Of a DNA stretch of 8,002 bases, positions 1-5,398 are shown one piece after another. This stretch comes from an uncultured Eggerthellaceae bacterium. GTDB taxonomy: Bacteria; Actinomycetota; Coriobacteriia; Coriobacteriales; Eggerthellaceae. The notes below the pieces were generated by a model, which saw only the letters and a list, made by a program, of their open reading frames with translations, did not search any database and was not told the DNA's origin. The position numbers and the translations under genes are program-made. Position 1 is the first letter of the stretch, and each line of letters starts with the position of its first letter. Where the stretch lies: contig CAKUDT010000053.1 in assembly GCA_934645125.1 (NCBI GenBank), forward strand, positions 1 through 8,002. The letters are read 5' to 3'.

Positions 1-728
1 AGGTGAATGACCGCACCAAGGCCATCGTCATCATCAATCCGAACAACCCCACCGGCGCGTTATACCCGCGCGAAGTGCTCGAAAAGATTGTCGATTTGGC
101 GCGCGAGTTCCAGCTCATGATCTTCTCGGACGAAATTTATGACCGTCTGTGCTTCGATGGTCTGAAACACGAATCCATTGCAAGCCTGGCGCCGGATGTG
201 TTCTGCGTAACGTTTTCCGGCCTGAGCAAATCGCACATGATTGCTGGCTACCGCATTGGCTGGATGGTGCTTTCCGGCAACTTGAATGCCGCGCGCGACT
301 ACATTGAAGGCATCAACATGCTTTCCAACATGCGCTTATGCTCGAATGTGCCGGCGCAATCCATTGTGCAAACCGCGCTATGGGGCCACCAGAGCGTGGA
401 AAGCTACGTTGTACCCGGCGGTCGCGTATATGAGCAGCGCGAATACATCTACAAGGCGCTCAACGACATTCCCGGCATCTCGGCCGTAAAGCCAAACGCC
501 GCGTTCTACATCTTCCCGAAGATCGATATCAAGCGTTTCAACATCACAAACGACGAACAATTTGCGCTTGACCTGCTGAAAGAAAAGAAGATTCTGCTTA
601 TCCACGGCGGCGGCTTCAACTGGCAGCAGCCCGATCACTTCCGCGTGGTGTACTTGCCGCAGATGGACGTACTCAAAGAATGCATGGGCAAGCTAAGCGA
701 CTTCATGAGCCACTACCGCCAAGCATAA
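1..728 (+). CDS. AlaA-like PLP aminotransferase (class I/II), 5' end outside window
   Basis: The C-terminal ~241 residues of a fold-type I aminotransferase. The reading frame is open to the window edge, so the GTG at position 3 is probably an internal valine and the real start lies upstream. Counting from that codon: the NNPTG motif is at 14-18, the SDEIYD block (cofactor Asp and Tyr) at about 42-47, and the PLP-binding lysine is K76 in SGLSKSHMIAGYRIGWM. The C-terminal Arg in FRVVYLP (R214), which in this family binds the substrate carboxylate, is present. The GLSK-x3-AG-R-GW block is very close to what I recall of E. coli AlaA, a glutamate-pyruvate aminotransferase, so alanine synthesis from pyruvate is the best guess. 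Aspartate aminotransferase specificity cannot be excluded without the N-terminus. The protein is cytosolic. It ends with TAA at 726-728, which overlaps the start of an inverted repeat. No degradation is seen. Confidence 0.9.
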   Translation, partial: VNDRTKAIVIINPNNPTGALYPREVLEKIVDLAREFQLMIFSDEIYDRLCFDGLKHESIASLAPDVFCVTFSGLSKSHMIAGYRIGWMVLSGNLNAARDYIEGINMLSNMRLCSNVPAQSIVQTALWGHQSVESYVVPGGRVYEQREYIYKALNDIPGISAVKPNAAFYIFPKIDIKRFNITNDEQFALDLLKEKKILLIHGGGFNWQQPDHFRVVYLPQMDVLKECMGKLSDFMSHYRQA

Positions 729-763
729 TTGTTGTCAAATTACCCCACCTTTTGTCAACAATT
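727..763. repeat. AT-rich inverted repeat after the aminotransferase stop
   Basis: The left arm AATTGTTGTCAA (727-738) and right arm TTGTCAACAATT (752-763) are reverse complements at 11 of 12 positions, with a 13-nt centre. The heptamer TTGTCAA also appears as a direct repeat exactly 20 bp apart (732 and 752), about two helical turns. It could be a regulator-binding site for the downstream gene at 849 or a weak transcription end. No U-tract follows the right arm, so an intrinsic terminator is unlikely. Confidence 0.45.
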
Positions 764-796
764 CCGCCAGCACCGCGCGCCGTGCGCACAATGCGC

Positions 797-802
797 TACA
801 AT
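797..802 (+). promoter_or_regulatory. possible -10 element for the gene at 849
   Basis: TACAAT matches the sigma-70 -10 consensus at five of six positions and lies about 47 bp before the start at 849. The sequence 17 bp upstream (GC-rich, 774-779) is not a recognisable -35, so this is only a candidate, possibly dependent on an activator bound at the inverted repeat 727-763. Confidence 0.25.
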
Positions 803-848
803 AGCAACTCGATTATGTACCAAGGTGAAAGCGAAAGAATCTTAAGCT

Positions 849-1301
849 ATGGAAGACCTGAACGAGAAGCTAGCGGCACGCTTCCATGCCGTGAAGAAGA
901 TTGTGGACGAATTGGACTACGCAGGGCTCATGGAGCGCGATGCGGCCGCCGACGAATACGATGGCGAAAGCATTCTTATCGCCCTGTGTGCAAACCCCAA
1001 ATTGGGCGAAAAAGCAAATGCCCACCTGTTCGGCTTTGTTTTCAGCTACTTGTTCAACGACCCGAAGCCCAGCCAGGCGTGGTGCTATTTAGCAGCTCAG
1101 CGCTTATGCGCCGAGATACCCGCCTTCCCCGATGATCCAACTAACGGCATTGCCGCAGCTCAGAGCATTTTGGCAAAGCTGGGCATTGAGCAGGTCATGC
1201 AGGAAATGGAGTCCTCGCTTGCCGCTAGCGACATTCCCGAGGGCGTTATCCCCCACGTGGTGCTGCGCATGGCGCTCCAAGCCGCCGGCATTAAAATGTA
1301 A
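849..1301 (+). CDS. hypothetical protein, 150 aa
   Basis: I do not recognise this family. The product is a small, acidic, probably all-helical soluble protein with no signal peptide and no membrane segment. It opens with MEDLNEKLAARFHAVKKIVD and carries an acidic stretch AADEYDGES at about 34-42. The second half (about 75-150) is alanine-rich helix. It has three scattered cysteines and no metal-binding spacing. The start ATG at 849 has no strong Shine-Dalgarno at normal spacing: AAGGTGA at 822-828 is 20 nt away and GAAAG at 833-837 is nearer but weak. The coding-like composition runs from the first codon. The gene stands alone between the aminotransferase (same strand) and the convergent hydrogenase-operon end. 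After the TAA at 1299-1301 the same frame stays open for another 45 codons (see findings), so a longer ancestral protein is possible. Confidence 0.75.
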   Translation: MEDLNEKLAARFHAVKKIVDELDYAGLMERDAAADEYDGESILIALCANPKLGEKANAHLFGFVFSYLFNDPKPSQAWCYLAAQRLCAEIPAFPDDPTNGIAAAQSILAKLGIEQVMQEMESSLAASDIPEGVIPHVVLRMALQAAGIKM

Positions 1302-1360
1302 CAGGTACGTCGCACGGGCAAACTGGAAAACACCCCAGGTCAACCAACCGCTTTTAAGCT

Positions 1361-1568
1361 AACCGTGCGTCAAGGAAAGAACCTCTTTTATGATTTGAAG
1401 GCGCGCGGCAAGAGTTTGAGCCAACGTGCGACGCTTTGAATAAGTTGAGCGAGCTACAAGCGCATAGAAGCATTATCCAAGCGGAGCCCGCTTGGCGAAA
1501 GCTGCTTGCCGCGCGCCTTCGCCTAAAGCTACAGCAAGAAGCGGCTCGGGTTGCCTTGACGCACGGTT
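1361..1568. repeat. diverged inverted duplication (fold-back element, arms 1361-1444 and 1471-1568)
   Basis: Two perfect nested inverted repeats are visible. AACCGTGCGTCAAGG at 1361-1375 is the reverse complement of 1554-1568 (15 bp). GAAGGCGCGCGGCAAG at 1397-1412 is the reverse complement of 1505-1520 (16 bp). Further in, shorter matches keep the same order: GCCAA 1420-1424 with 1492-1496, CGCTT 1432-1436 with 1479-1483, and GAATAAG 1438-1444 with the complement of 1471-1478 (imperfect). The unpaired centre is about 26 nt (1445-1470). The spacing between the two perfect blocks is 21 nt on the left and 33 nt on the right, so the arms have diverged. The right arm overlaps the last 12-13 codons of the cysteine-rich gene at 1529-1831. 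A separate perfect hairpin, CCAAGCGG-AGC-CCGCTTGG (1477-1495), sits within the right arm. It occupies most of the otherwise gene-free stretch 1302-1528. Confidence 0.8.
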
Positions 1569-1831
1569 GTGCGCTCTTCCCCTTCGGCAAACGTCGGTCC
1601 ATTCGTTAGGAAGTTTTCGCACATGCGGCACACTTCTTTCACGGATGCGTCGTATTTCAAATCGGGATTCAGAATCATTGTAATGTCGCGCGCCACCACG
1701 TGGGTCGGTCGATCGCACGCAGAAAACTTGCAATCAGCAGGACACGGCTCCCCGGGAATGTTGTGCGGGCAGCGGTTATTCATCTCTTCATCTTGATAGC
1801 ATCCGCGCAGTTCCCAGCAGTGCTTTGCCAT
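1529..1831 (-). CDS. cysteine-rich CW-type protein at the end of the hydrogenase gene series
   Basis: A 100-aa protein with eight cysteines: C5, C11, C21, C30, C34, C39, C68 and C71. The N-terminal half (HCWELRGC, then RCP and EPCPADC) resembles the first half of the small two-CW domain proteins, which begin with a CWE motif and contain CPA. Only one CW dipeptide is present, so it is at most a partial member. The C68-x2-C71 pair in the second half could close a metal site. There is no signal peptide or membrane segment. The spacing suggests zinc, iron or Fe-S binding, which is inferred, not shown. The ATG at 1831 is preceded by AGGAAAGGA, a good ribosome-binding site. The gene lies 94 bp beyond hyaD on the same strand, so it is either the last gene of the operon or has its own promoter. 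Its last 12-13 codons lie in the right arm of the inverted duplication, and just after its TAG there is a second in-frame TAG. Confidence 0.75.
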   Translation of the reverse strand: MAKHCWELRGCYQDEEMNNRCPHNIPGEPCPADCKFSACDRPTHVVARDITMILNPDLKYDASVKEVCRMCENFLTNGPTFAEGEERTTVRQGNPSRFLL

Positions 1832-1851
1832 GATGGATTTCCTTTCCTAAG

Positions 1852-1861
1852 CGATATATCG
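1852..1861. promoter_or_regulatory. perfect 10-bp palindrome CGATATATCG before the cysteine-rich gene
   Basis: CGATATATCG is its own reverse complement and lies 21-30 bp before the ATG at 1831. Read on the minus strand, the contained TATATC is a poor -10 match (four of six) with no -35 at the expected distance. It may be an operator or promoter core, which would give the gene expression independent of hyaA. Chance occurrence of a 10-bp palindrome is not negligible. Confidence 0.25.
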
Positions 1862-1897
1862 AAAGCCGGCGCGCATAGAGCACGCCAACGATTATTC

Positions 1898-1928
1898 AAA
1901 AAAGTGAAAAAGACCCCGTCCCCTTTTA
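1898..1928. repeat. possible dispersed-repeat fragment at the hyaD stop
   Basis: The stretch contains GTGAAAAAGACCCCGTCCCC followed by TTTTAA. On the minus strand it reads AAAAGGGGACGGGGTC, then TTTTTCAC, directly after the hyaD coding end, and it includes the hyaD TAA. From memory, strings of this type (AAAAGGGGACGGGGT...TTTTTCAC) recur in intergenic DNA of diverse bacteria, often near REP-associated transposase elements. I cannot confirm that here. The stem it could form is weak (AAAAG with CTTTT), so it is not a convincing intrinsic terminator, although T-runs follow on the minus strand. Confidence 0.3.
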
Positions 1929-2450
1929 ACCTTGCAGACGGCGTACGGGAAAGCCGTTATGGTGAAGTTCCGCCGCTATCGTCTCAATGAGCAGCGGCAA
2001 CGCAGCAGCGCACGGCTCGGTAAGCCCAATCACATACTCGTCGGGCTCGGCATTTTCCACCTGCATGCCCAAGCAGATGCCATCGGAGCTATATCCCAGC
2101 AAATCGGCCGCATCGAACAGATTCGCCAGCTTCAAGTCGTGAAGCGACGCCATCATGCCGGCACGATCAACGTCACTGGGCGCATAGCGGAAAACGGTGC
2201 CCGCGGGCTGTCCTGAGTCTTCCACGGCATCGATGGTCATCAAGAAATCGTAATCGCGCACGTAATTGATCATATCCATGGTCATGCAGCCCACATCGAA
2301 CAGATCAACGGTATCGGGCAGCTCATAGACGCGCGGCAGTTCCTCAAACGCCGCATGGCCAATGCCATCATCAAGCATAAGTTGATTGCCCACGAAAAAA
2401 AGAGCCGCCTTGCGCGGTCTTTCCCCTGTTGTATTCATATTATCGCTCAC
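1926..2450 (-). CDS. hyaD: [NiFe] hydrogenase maturation protease HyaD
   Basis: A 174-aa endopeptidase of the HyaD/HybD (M52) family, which removes the C-terminal extension of the large subunit after nickel is inserted. The family signature is clear: FVGNQLMLDDGIGHAAFEEL near the N-terminus (residues 19-38), a VDLFDVGCMTMDM block (48-60) at the position of the usual DGGT, TIDAVED (72-78) and a histidine in SLHDLKL (H104). By alignment with HybD, the nickel-sensing ligands would be D28 (Glu in HybD), D74 and H104. The start is taken as the GTG at 2450, because AAGGGAG lies about 10 nt upstream. An ATG four codons further in (2438) lacks a ribosome-binding site. The N-terminal dozen residues are extra compared with HybD. 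The gene follows the small membrane-protein gene by 50 bp. Its likely substrate tail is the 20 residues after H547 of HyaB. Confidence 0.93.
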   Translation of the reverse strand: MSDNMNTTGERPRKAALFFVGNQLMLDDGIGHAAFEELPRVYELPDTVDLFDVGCMTMDMINYVRDYDFLMTIDAVEDSGQPAGTVFRYAPSDVDRAGMMASLHDLKLANLFDAADLLGYSSDGICLGMQVENAEPDEYVIGLTEPCAAALPLLIETIAAELHHNGFPVRRLQG

Positions 2451-2500
2451 GAAAGGCTCACTCCCTTGTACCTTTGCGCAAAGATGCGAACACCGCCCCG

Positions 2501-2944
2501 CTACAACGTGGGACGAATGTTCAAGTTATAGTACGTTGCCGCAATGAGCATGACAATCGCAATAAGTGCCATGCCCACTGCCCAACGCTTCTCGTTTTTC
2601 AGGTAGTGCCCAAGCGTTTCGCCGCGCTCTAAGGCACGATGAGCCGAACGCGGCGAGCTCACGCGCGCATACGCCACCATGGCAACCAGCATAATGATGC
2701 CCGTCAATACAGCCAGGGCAACATTGAGCGTAGAGGGATTCTGCCAAGCGGCGTAAATCAAGTTGTCGCAGAACATCCACAGCGGGTAAAACAGGATAGC
2801 CGGCCAGTCGCCATGAGCAAAACCCCAGATGGGAGCCATAAAAAAGGCTCCCCAATTAAGAAAGGGCAGATTGGCAAGGAATTCGTTTTCGCGCTTGATG
2901 TCTTCGTCAGACAATCCTTGATACGCTGCTGCTTTTCCTGACAC
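2501..2944 (-). CDS. small unknown membrane protein of the hydrogenase operon
   Basis: A 147-aa integral membrane protein of no family I can name. A short charged N-terminal part (LSDEDIKRENEFLANLPFLN, about 11-30) is followed by hydrophobic segments at about 30-43 (NWGAFFMAPIWGFA, perhaps only re-entrant), 47-67, 73-93 and 121-139. A basic loop with SPRSAHRALERGE lies between the last two. The start is the GTG at 2944: AAAGGG lies six bases upstream, whereas the TTG at 2959, which opens the longer frame, has no good ribosome-binding site. It sits between hyaC (60 bp away) and hyaD (50 bp away) on the same strand, so it is probably co-transcribed. Position suggests a role in assembly or anchoring of the hydrogenase, or in electron transfer to quinone, but it has no conserved histidine pair for haem. 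The role is unproven. Confidence 0.78.
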   Translation of the reverse strand: MSGKAAAYQGLSDEDIKRENEFLANLPFLNWGAFFMAPIWGFAHGDWPAILFYPLWMFCDNLIYAAWQNPSTLNVALAVLTGIIMLVAMVAYARVSSPRSAHRALERGETLGHYLKNEKRWAVGMALIAIVMLIAATYYNLNIRPTL

Positions 2945-2950
2945 AATATG

Positions 2951-2956
2951 CCCTTT
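2951..2956 (-). promoter_or_regulatory. ribosome-binding site that decides the GTG start at 2944
   Basis: AAAGGG on the minus strand, six bases before GTG 2944. In the longer alternative starting at TTG 2959 it would lie inside the coding region. Confidence 0.5.
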
Positions 2957-3004
2957 CAAAAAACTCTTTACCGCTTAACGACTGCTAGCAAGCAATTCGC
3001 ACTG

Positions 3005-3694
3005 TTATTCGTGCGCCATTTCGTCTTTGCCGTCAATCACATGCTTGTTGGGATCGTAGGTCAAGCCACCATGCTCCTTGCGGAACAGCATGAGCTTCGT
3101 GGGCTCCAGGCCTTCGATGTTTGCCAAGTACAGGTGAATGAAGCAGAAAATGATGAACACGAACATCAAGAAGAAGTGCAGAACACGCATGTTCATAGCG
3201 CCGCCGATCCACGTGAGCAAACCCATGCAGAACTCGCTGGTAGCGGTAGGAGGCCACAGGCAAATGCCGGTGATGAACATGATGATCAGCAGCGGAGCAA
3301 TCATCAGATAGGAAATCTTCTGAGGAACGCCCAGCTTACCTCCCAGCGGATGCGTCTTGCGCAAGAACAGGTAGTACTTGATCCATTCAATTGCCTGATG
3401 ACGGTTGTCCTTCTGCGGAAGCCACATATGAATGTCGGTGGTCTTCTCACGCGTACCGCCTGCAGGAGCCGCCTTCACGATGAACGCCATAATCACACGC
3501 ACCACGCAGTTGATGAAAATCACGAAACCGCACAGCACATGCAGGCCACGAGCAACGCTCATGAACAGCGGGAAGAACGGGAAATGGATATAGAAGCCCG
3601 TGAAGATCAAGATGAACATGCAGATCAAGTTGATCCAGTGGGTAATGACAAACGGCAGCGGATGCGCTTCACGATAATGTGCAAGATGTGCCAT
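3005..3694 (-). CDS. hyaC: [NiFe] hydrogenase cytochrome b subunit HyaC
   Basis: A 229-aa di-haem b-type cytochrome that anchors the periplasm-facing HyaA-HyaB dimer and carries electrons from H2 to the quinone pool. Four hydrophobic segments lie at about 14-36, 48-73, 127-148 and 171-192, matching the four-helix HyaC/cytb561-type fold. Candidate haem ligands lie in these helices: H19 (THW), H52 (RGLHVL), H173 (VLHFF) and H187 (FIHLYL). The last two share a helix, 14 residues apart, as in the family. The loop between helices 2 and 3 is long and polar (about 74-126). The ATG directly follows the hyaB TAA with no gap, and the GGGGGGTGA stretch within the end of hyaB is the ribosome-binding site, so the two are probably translationally coupled. 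The length is normal for the family and no key residue is missing. Confidence 0.93.
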   Translation of the reverse strand: MAHLAHYREAHPLPFVITHWINLICMFILIFTGFYIHFPFFPLFMSVARGLHVLCGFVIFINCVVRVIMAFIVKAAPAGGTREKTTDIHMWLPQKDNRHQAIEWIKYYLFLRKTHPLGGKLGVPQKISYLMIAPLLIIMFITGICLWPPTATSEFCMGLLTWIGGAMNMRVLHFFLMFVFIIFCFIHLYLANIEGLEPTKLMLFRKEHGGLTYDPNKHVIDGKDEMAHE

Positions 3695-5398
3695 TTACTT
3701 CACCCCCCAAGGAGAAGTTACCGTCTCGAAATGCTTGCCGGTCGCAGGCTGAGACACGTGCACGGCGCAAGCGGTGCAGGGGTCGAAGCTGTGAACGGTA
3801 CGCAGTGCGTTGATAGGCTTTTCGATAGTGCCAATAGGCGTACCGATAAGCGCCTGCTCCAACGGACCGTGCTCGCCGGACTCGTTGCGCGGAGCCAGGT
3901 TCCACGTGGACGGGATGATGATCTGGTAACCATCGATCTTGCCATTGGTAACCTTCTCGGAGTGATAGAGAGCACCACGCGGAGCTTCCCAGAAGCCCGT
4001 GCCAGAACCAGTCGTGATCTGAGGAGCGCTGAAGTATGCGGACTCGCCGCCCTTTACGGCCTCGATCAGCTCATCGCACCACTGCTCCATGAGCTCGGCA
4101 ATGTAAACCGTCTCAATCTGACGAACAGCAACGCGGCCCAGCGTAGACTGCAGGTCGGTAAGCTGCAGTCCGGTAGCAGCCAGAACGCTCTCGACCATCG
4201 GCTTGATGGTCTTGTGGCCACGCAGGTAAGCAGCCAGAACGCGGGACAGACCGCCGGCTTCCATGGGCTTGCCGTTGTAAGCAGGAGCTTTGACCCAGCT
4301 GTAACGGTCCATGATGGTGCCAGGGTTCTTGTCGTTGGCGCCTTCTTCCTTGTAGTAACCGGTGTACTCGCCCTCGGTAACGAAGTAAGGAGACGTGTAG
4401 GTCTCTTCGCCCTTGTACCAAGAGTGGCCAACGTATTCGGTGATTAAGCTCTCAACCGGATCGGTCAGGTTCAGCTTCTCATCGATAACGCCCGACGGCA
4501 TGTAGCGGTTTGCCATCTGCTTGGTGTAATCGTTGTCGTAGGGGAACTGAGGTCCTTCGAAAACGCCCCATGCAATGTAGCGGCCGCAGCCCTTGCCGAA
4601 CGTGATGGCATCGCCGTAGAACTTGGCAATGGCCAGCGTGTCCTGCAAAACGGTGTCGTCAACCCATGCCTTCAGATCCTTGATGAGCATCTTCAGGTCA
4701 TCAAGCTTCTGATCGGTGGGAACAAACGCGGTGCCGCCCGGGATGAGCGTCATGACATGCGGCATCTTGCCACCCAGCAGGGCAGCAATCTCGGAAGCCT
4801 TGGACTGCATCTGCAGTGCTTCCAGGTAATGCGTGGTAAGCAGCAGGTTGGCCTCGGCAGGCAGCTTGTACGCGGTGCCTTCGTCGGCATCAAACCAGTT
4901 GCCGCTGAAGATGGAGAGCTGGCCGTTCTCGGCGAACTTCGTCAGGCGTGCAGCCACGGCAGCAAGGTCGCTGTTCGTGGAAGTGCCCAGCTGACGAGCC
5001 AGTTCATAGGTGCCGTCAACGTCGGCGGAAAGGCCGGCAATAGGGTTCACGTAGTCAAGCGCGGCCAGGTTGTACAGCCAAAGAATGTGGCTGTGCAAGA
5101 ACTGTGCGCCTTCCAGCATGTTGCGGATGATACGCGCGTTGTTCGGAATGGTGATGCCGTAAGCTTTCTCGGCAGCAATGGAGGAAGCGTGCGCATGCGA
5201 AACCGGGCAAACGCCGCAGATACGCTGCACAATGTGAGCGGCATCCTCGGGGGTGCGATGCTCAACCACGTGCTCCATGCCACGATAGCAGCCGCCGGAA
5301 ACCCAGGCGTCTTCGACGATGCCCTGGGCATTCACTTCCATCTCAACGCGCAGATGACCCTCGATACGGGTAATCGGGTCGATGATAGAACGAGTCAT
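3695..5398 (-). CDS. hyaB: [NiFe] hydrogenase large subunit HyaB
   Basis: A 567-aa catalytic subunit carrying the Ni-Fe(CN)2CO centre that splits H2. The N-terminal L1 motif is RICGVCPVSHAH, with metal ligands C61 and C64. The C-terminal L2 motif is DPCTACAVH, with ligands C541 and C544 and the conserved H547. The 20 residues after H547 (VSQPATGKHF to the end, GVK) are the tail expected to be removed by HyaD. RIEGH at 11-15 supplies the conserved proton-path glutamate (E13), and EAPRGALYH (471-479) holds the active-site arginine (R474). There are four metal-binding cysteines and no selenocysteine-like TGA. The length is typical of group 1 membrane-bound uptake enzymes. The ATG overlaps the hyaA TAA by one base (TAATG), with GGGAGG and AGGAG just upstream, which indicates coupling. 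No export signal of its own is seen, as expected, because it travels with HyaA through the Tat system. Confidence 0.97.
   Translation of the reverse strand: MTRSIIDPITRIEGHLRVEMEVNAQGIVEDAWVSGGCYRGMEHVVEHRTPEDAAHIVQRICGVCPVSHAHASSIAAEKAYGITIPNNARIIRNMLEGAQFLHSHILWLYNLAALDYVNPIAGLSADVDGTYELARQLGTSTNSDLAAVAARLTKFAENGQLSIFSGNWFDADEGTAYKLPAEANLLLTTHYLEALQMQSKASEIAALLGGKMPHVMTLIPGGTAFVPTDQKLDDLKMLIKDLKAWVDDTVLQDTLAIAKFYGDAITFGKGCGRYIAWGVFEGPQFPYDNDYTKQMANRYMPSGVIDEKLNLTDPVESLITEYVGHSWYKGEETYTSPYFVTEGEYTGYYKEEGANDKNPGTIMDRYSWVKAPAYNGKPMEAGGLSRVLAAYLRGHKTIKPMVESVLAATGLQLTDLQSTLGRVAVRQIETVYIAELMEQWCDELIEAVKGGESAYFSAPQITTGSGTGFWEAPRGALYHSEKVTNGKIDGYQIIIPSTWNLAPRNESGEHGPLEQALIGTPIGTIEKPINALRTVHSFDPCTACAVHVSQPATGKHFETVTSPWGVK

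Noticed and set aside
680..1135. Plus-strand open frame overlapping the aminotransferase end and the gene at 849
   Set aside because: Its start is within the aminotransferase coding region and its translation is Arg/Pro-rich with no protein-like pattern; the 849 frame is far more plausible.
1477..1495. Perfect 8-bp hairpin with a 3-nt loop as an intrinsic terminator
   Set aside because: No T-run follows on either strand. It is better seen as part of the right arm of the inverted duplication.
2948..4447. Long plus-strand open frame of 499 codons, rich in His, Gln and Arg
   Set aside because: It lies antisense to hyaC and hyaB, whose protein motifs are unmistakable. Its composition is the typical reverse-strand shadow of a GC-rich gene and it has no recognisable domain.
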